A program made the position numbers and the translations under genes. The notes beneath the pieces are model-generated. The model made no database searches, was not told where the DNA came from, and was given only the letters and a program-made list of their open reading frames with translations. This document shows, in pieces, positions 60,079 through 64,000 of a stretch of DNA of 64,000 nucleotides. The stretch comes from Lachnospiraceae bacterium. GTDB taxonomy: Bacteria; Bacillota; Clostridia; Lachnospirales; Lachnospiraceae. Numbering within the stretch: the stretch's first letter is position 1; every line of letters starts with the position of its first letter. The stretch lies in NCBI GenBank assembly GCA_021200995.1, contig JAJQFS010000090.1, positions 1-64,000 of the forward strand. The letters run 5' to 3'.

Positions 60079-61815
60079 CTATCTCAATACACAGATCGAC
60101 TGCCCCGGCATGGTAACCGTATGATCGGTAAGTGTAATCTCTTCCTCTCCCACCGTCAGGCAGTTCTGAAGCTCCATGCTCTCCAGCTCGGTGCCCGTCA
60201 GGTCAATGGTCACCGCCTCCGTGTCCGTATTATAAAGAATGGCAATGGTGCTGTCTTCCCAGGTCTTTAAAATAACCGCGGTATCGCCCGCCGTCAGCTC
60301 CTCCACAATGGTGATCTCGCCGCGGGCAATCTCCGGATTCTGATTGCGCATCAGAAGTGCTTCTTTATAATAAGAAAGGATGGATGTCTCGTCCGCAAGC
60401 TGTTCATCCACCGCCGCGAAGGAAGACGTGATGCCCTGCTCCATATTTTCCGGACCGACAGTCATCCCTATGGTGTCCGTGTCGGACCAGTACATGGGGA
60501 TGCGCTTATTTTCATCGGACTGGCCCTTGCTCTTCATCCCAATCTCCTCGCCGTAGTAGACGAAGGGGCTGCCGTTCATGGTCATCAGAAGGCCGCAGGC
60601 CATTTTCATGTTGCTCTCGTTATTCTGCAGGTTGTTGGCCACGCGCACCTGATCGTGGTTAGTCAGGAAGGGCGCGTCGATATAGTCCGCGTACACCGCC
60701 GAGTAGGTCTGCTGGTCTGTCAGCATGGTTGTCACAAATTTCTCCGCGGTGGCCGTGCCCATAGCCGTCTTCTCAATCACGCCGTCCACGCTGGAATTCG
60801 GGAAATTGAAAAAGCTGGGCGTCTCGCTTAAGTAATAGGACTCGATGGTGGAACTGCCCGCCCACACCTCGCTCACCATGTAAAAGTCCGGATTGGTCTC
60901 GCAGCAGTAGGTGTAGAGCCAGTTTAAAATACTGCGGTTTAACTCGCCGTCCGTCTCGTCAAAGTGCATGGCGGCGTCCATGCGGAAACCGTCCACGCCC
61001 AGCTCCAGCCAGAAGTCCGCGATGCTCTCCAGCTCCGCCTTCAGCGCCTCACATTCCAGATTCAAATCCGGCATTTCTGAAGAAAATTCTCCCTCATAGT
61101 ACCACTCCGCACCTGCAGTCGCGCCGGGAATCTCGTACCAGACGCCGCTCTCCTGCGTTCTGGAAAAATGGTAATATTCCACATAAGGGCAGGCAGTCAC
61201 ATCCGGCTCCTCATCCGTGCCAAGCGACGCCAGATATTCACACGCCGTGATAAACCACTCATGCTGTGAGGAGGAATGATTGATCACCATGTCAATGATC
61301 AGGCGGATACCGCGGCTGTGGCACTCCTCCACCAGATTCTCGAAATCCTCCAGCGTGCCATAAACCGGATCGATGTCATAATAATCCGTCGCGTCATATT
61401 TATGATAGGAAGGCGACGGCATGATGGGCATGAGCCAGATGCCGTTGAAGCCCATGTCCGCGATGTAGTCCAGCTTTTCGGTGACGCCGTTCAAATCGCC
61501 GATGCCGTCCCCGTCGCTGTCATAGAAGGAATAGACGAAGATTTCGTAATAATTGCGGTAATTGTCGTCGATGATATTTAACTCCACCGCGGTTTCGCCG
61601 CTGCCGTTTTCCTGCGAAGCGGTGTCGCCGGTTGCTTCCGTTTGCGCCTCGCCGCTGTCCGTGTCTGAACCTGATCCCGAGCAGCCGGTAAACAGCGCCG
61701 CCAGAAGAGCAAGTGCCAGAAGCAGGCTGAAAAGCCGCCGTCTTACCGTCATCCCCGATGAGTTGGTTCTTTCTGATATTTTGGTGCTTCCTGTTCTTTT
61801 CTGCCCTGCCGTCAT
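60079..61815 (-). CDS. Secreted GH13 alpha-amylase family lipoprotein
   Basis: An amylase of about 578 residues with a basic N-terminus, hydrophobic segment and lipobox FTGC. The GH13 regions are visible: DMVINHSSSQHEW (region I), GFRMDAAMH with the nucleophile Asp (about residue 275), SEVWAG with the acid Glu (about 312) and FLTNHDQ (about 385), followed by the all-beta C domain. It should cut starch or maltodextrins outside the cell. It lies just upstream of malEFG on the same strand, which fits joint use. The start at 61815 is the best of several. Confidence 0.92.
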   Translation of the reverse strand: MTAGQKRTGSTKISERTNSSGMTVRRRLFSLLLALALLAALFTGCSGSGSDTDSGEAQTEATGDTASQENGSGETAVELNIIDDNYRNYYEIFVYSFYDSDGDGIGDLNGVTEKLDYIADMGFNGIWLMPIMPSPSYHKYDATDYYDIDPVYGTLEDFENLVEECHSRGIRLIIDMVINHSSSQHEWFITACEYLASLGTDEEPDVTACPYVEYYHFSRTQESGVWYEIPGATAGAEWYYEGEFSSEMPDLNLECEALKAELESIADFWLELGVDGFRMDAAMHFDETDGELNRSILNWLYTYCCETNPDFYMVSEVWAGSSTIESYYLSETPSFFNFPNSSVDGVIEKTAMGTATAEKFVTTMLTDQQTYSAVYADYIDAPFLTNHDQVRVANNLQNNESNMKMACGLLMTMNGSPFVYYGEEIGMKSKGQSDENKRIPMYWSDTDTIGMTVGPENMEQGITSSFAAVDEQLADETSILSYYKEALLMRNQNPEIARGEITIVEELTAGDTAVILKTWEDSTIAILYNTDTEAVTIDLTGTELESMELQNCLTVGEEEITLTDHTVTMPGQSICVLR

Positions 61816-61954
61816 AAGTACATAACCCCCTCTTCGTTTATTTCTGTATTCAGGATAACAAGCTTGGAAAACGATGTCAACGCACAATCTGCCCTGCCTC
61901 TCATACCACCTGAACATCATATTCTTTCCTGTCAGCTTTTAGTTCGCCATACTC

Positions 61955-63055
61955 TCACTCCTGCCATGGCATCTTCTTACTCTCCACCGGCCACCCCTCT
62001 TTCACGGACTTTTCCAGCAAAATCGCCATATAGCAGTCCTGCAGCGCCTCCCGCAGAGGATAATCCGCTTCTTTTTTGCCGGCACCGCAGGCTGCCACGT
62101 CCGCCATCACCAGGGCGATGGCCGTCTCATCCTCCGACAGGCCGCAGCGGCCGAAGGGCGGCGTATAAACCGACTTTCCCTGAAAAGTAATCCCTGTCAC
62201 CTCCGCGAACTCTCTCAGGTTCGGATTCTCAGACGCGGTGCGCACCCTGCGGCTGTTTGCTTCCAGGCTTGCCTCAACCGGCTGATTTTCCTGATCCAGA
62301 TAATAAAATACCTCATCCTTCATCTCGCCGCGGCAGCCCCGGATATTCACATAATTATGGCGGATCGGCGAACGGTACTGCTCCGAATCAAAATCAAACA
62401 GCGCAACTTTTCCATCCTGAAACTCAATCACCGCCGTCGTACGTTTCTTCATTCCCACACGACCATCCGTGAAGCGCTCATACCGGGAAAGTGTCTCTGT
62501 CGTCGGGAAAGTAAACTCCCGCCCGGAAACGCGAAAAGCCGTCATGCCCTCCCGCAAAAACGCGCGGATCAGGCTCGCGCCGTGATACCCATGCGCCAGC
62601 GACACCACCGCGCCATCCGGCGCCCCGATCAGATTGCTGTCCAGCACCTTTACCATCGCCTGGTAAAGCGGATAGCGCGTGTATTGCTCCGCGCTCAGAA
62701 TCACCGCGCCCTTTAAATGTGCCTCCCAAAGCCCGCACAAATTCTCCTCGTCCAGCGCCGCCGGCGTCTCACAAAGCACCGGAAAGCCATAGGAGGCCCA
62801 CTCAAGCGTCACCTCCGCGATGGAAGCCTTGCTGACCGCGACCACCACAAAGTCCGGTTTCATCCGCCTGCATTCCTCAATGGATGTCGTCGTATAAATT
62901 CCTTGCGCTACATGAACCGCATCCGCCTTCTCCTGGCTCCTGCAAAGCATGGCGCACAATTCAAACGACTCCGGCAGCGCCGCCGCGATGCGCGCATAGT
63001 ACATGGCCCTCCAGCCGCTGCCGATGATGATAAAGCGTGATTTTGTTTTTTCCAT
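61955..63055 (-). CDS. Gfo/Idh/MocA family oxidoreductase
   Basis: A 366-residue NAD(P)-dependent dehydrogenase family protein. The Rossmann start is FIIIGSGWRAMYYARIAAAL, a variant of GxGxxG, followed by KPDFVVVAVSKAS and the LCETPAALDEE segment, which replaces the usual EKP motif. The family acts on sugars and their derivatives. Its substrate is unknown; the place next to amylase genes suggests carbohydrate metabolism (inference). Confidence 0.88.
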   Translation of the reverse strand: MEKTKSRFIIIGSGWRAMYYARIAAALPESFELCAMLCRSQEKADAVHVAQGIYTTTSIEECRRMKPDFVVVAVSKASIAEVTLEWASYGFPVLCETPAALDEENLCGLWEAHLKGAVILSAEQYTRYPLYQAMVKVLDSNLIGAPDGAVVSLAHGYHGASLIRAFLREGMTAFRVSGREFTFPTTETLSRYERFTDGRVGMKKRTTAVIEFQDGKVALFDFDSEQYRSPIRHNYVNIRGCRGEMKDEVFYYLDQENQPVEASLEANSRRVRTASENPNLREFAEVTGITFQGKSVYTPPFGRCGLSEDETAIALVMADVAACGAGKKEADYPLREALQDCYMAILLEKSVKEGWPVESKKMPWQE

Positions 63056-63108
63056 CTTTACCTGCCTTTCCTCCTCGTTGTGTATATCCGAACACGATAA
63101 CCGGATAT

Positions 63109-63117
63109 ATTATAACA
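63109..63117 (-). promoter_or_regulatory. Extended -10 promoter of the Gfo/Idh gene
   Basis: Minus-strand TGTTATAAT (63117-63109), an extended -10 without a well-placed -35, about 55 bp upstream of the ATG. Confidence 0.45.
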
Positions 63118-63166
63118 GGTTGTTTGTCAAATTACTTCATATTTTCCTGTATCATACCATAGAAAA

Positions 63167-63203
63167 CTTGAAAAAAGATGGAAGACTTCAATCTTTTTTC
63201 AAG
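63167..63203. promoter_or_regulatory. 37-bp palindrome between divergent genes
   Basis: CTTGAAAAAAGATGGAAG (63167-63184) and 63186-63203 are complementary at 17 of 18 positions around one central base. It lies just before a plus-strand extended -10 (TGATAGAAT, 63211-63219). It is an operator candidate for one or both divergent genes, or a terminator. Confidence 0.6.
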
Positions 63204-63314
63204 GTAATTGTGATAGAATGATAGAAACATTTTCTGTATACGGCCATTTTTCCATATATGCGGGAAAATGGCTGCAAATAAGCATCAGAAAAAACAAAAA
63301 GGAGGTCTCATTTT

Positions 63315-64000
63315 ATGAAAAAAATAATCGCGCTGCTCTGCTCCATAACCCTGGTCTTCAGCCTGGTCGCCTGCAGCAGTGCATCTTCAGCGGTGGAATC
63401 CGAGGACAGCGTATCTGAAAACGCAGAAGCAGAAGTCACCGATACTGCCGACGCGGAAACACAGGCGACTATGGTATCCGACAAGGAGTACATCGAAGCC
63501 ACTCTGAATCTGGCCAATAACACAGATTATACCTGGAGCTATAACTCCTCCGCGGACGCATGGGTGATGTCCATCGTCTCCGCCGTGGCCTATCCGGAGA
63601 TCGAGGATGAGGAAGGTGTCTCCGTCTGCGTGCCCGGCCCATATGTCACCGGCATCGACACCGACGGTGACGGAGCCGCGGATGTGACAGCGGCAAGCTA
63701 TACCGATGCAGTCAACGGCAGCCTGGTGATCGACTACGACGCCGAAATCACCAGCACAAACGGACAGGTGTATACCGCCTCCACCGCGCCGGTGATTCTC
63801 AACACCGGGGCTGCGGGCTACTCCTCCTCCACCAACACCCAGGCAGCGACAACTTACGCCTCCGAGGGTTATATCAACGTTGCCTGCGGCAACCGCGGCA
63901 AGCAGGACACCGCCACCGACGCGGACGGCAATACCTATTACACCGGCGACGCGCCTTCCTGCCTGGCCGACCAGAAGGCTGCTGCCCGCTTTGTGAAATA
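63315..64000 (+). CDS. Secreted lipoprotein, alpha/beta-hydrolase (tannase-like) family, N-terminal part
   Basis: About 228 codons to the window edge. A signal peptide with lipobox LVAC is followed by an acidic linker. An insert with a calcium-binding loop pattern (DTDGDGAAD) and AYPEIEDEEGVSVCVPGPYVTG precede GYINVACGNRGKQDT and DAPSCLADQKAAARFVKY, which resembles the oxyanion and active-site approach of bacterial subtype-B tannase/esterase lipoproteins. The catalytic residues lie beyond the edge. GGAGG is ahead of the ATG. Confidence 0.75.
   Translation, partial: MKKIIALLCSITLVFSLVACSSASSAVESEDSVSENAEAEVTDTADAETQATMVSDKEYIEATLNLANNTDYTWSYNSSADAWVMSIVSAVAYPEIEDEEGVSVCVPGPYVTGIDTDGDGAADVTAASYTDAVNGSLVIDYDAEITSTNGQVYTASTAPVILNTGAAGYSSSTNTQAATTYASEGYINVACGNRGKQDTATDADGNTYYTGDAPSCLADQKAAARFVK

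Overview
The window looks like about 64 kb of chromosome from an anaerobic, gut-type Firmicute, most likely family Lachnospiraceae. The basis is gene content (T-box-controlled pheST, the yrr cluster with IreB/RuvX/DUF1292/TrmR/U32, RNase J, MtaB, CdaR, a two-gene ThrE exporter, LPxTG surface proteins with SpaA-type sortases, malEFG) and the strong AGGAGG-type ribosome binding sites. No species can be assigned from the sequence alone. No prophage, insertion sequence, CRISPR array, rRNA or replication origin was seen.

Layout. 1-2.8 kb: pheT (cut by the left edge) and pheS behind a T-box leader. 2.9-7.2 kb: a PD-(D/E)XK nuclease-like gene, an SPFH membrane protein with a ribbon-helix-helix partner under a palindromic operator, and pepF. 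7.4-15.7 kb: a tRNA/RNA maintenance block (U32 tRNA hydroxylase, TrmR, short MltG-like protein, YlbF-like, RNase J, DUF1292, RuvX, IreB, SGNH hydrolase, MtaB). 16-24 kb: HPr-like protein, ThiI, CtpA, FtsX, FtsE with a long acidic tail, a CdaR-type regulator, CvfB, acyl-ACP thioesterase. 24.4-29 kb: a large CAP-domain surface protein with Cys-pair repeats, a HEPN/MNT pair with DUF3791, and tRNA-Gln. 29-37.3 kb: housekeeping genes, four more tRNAs and ThrE. 37.4-49.8 kb: a sortase-assembled pilus locus preceded by an AP2/zinc-ribbon gene with an unusual phased repeat array. 50-64 kb: a lipoprotein and two sugar ABC systems, the second (malEFG) beside a secreted GH13 amylase, a Gfo/Idh oxidoreductase and the start of a secreted alpha/beta hydrolase.

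How genes work together. The U32 protein and TrmR are expected to make and then methylate 5-hydroxyuridine at tRNA position 34; MtaB and ThiI modify other tRNA positions. FtsE-FtsX-CtpA form a cell-wall hydrolase-control and processing group. The GH13 enzyme should release maltodextrins that MalE-MalF-MalG import. The pilus locus holds a large tip adhesin, a backbone pilin, a class C sortase, an LPQTG minor pilin and a second sortase.

Main unusual observations: (1) two intergenic elements (22034-22371 and, inverted, 32512-32714) share loops while their stems differ but stay self-complementary, which points to an undescribed structured repeat or RNA; (2) three separate lesions in the pilus locus (two shifts at A6 tracts and one in-frame TGA), with neighbouring genes intact; (3) eleven roughly 11-bp-spaced copies of a TGGTC-like motif ahead of the AP2 gene; (4) several other long inverted-repeat intergenic elements. 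Function calls rest on motif recognition only; no database search was possible.
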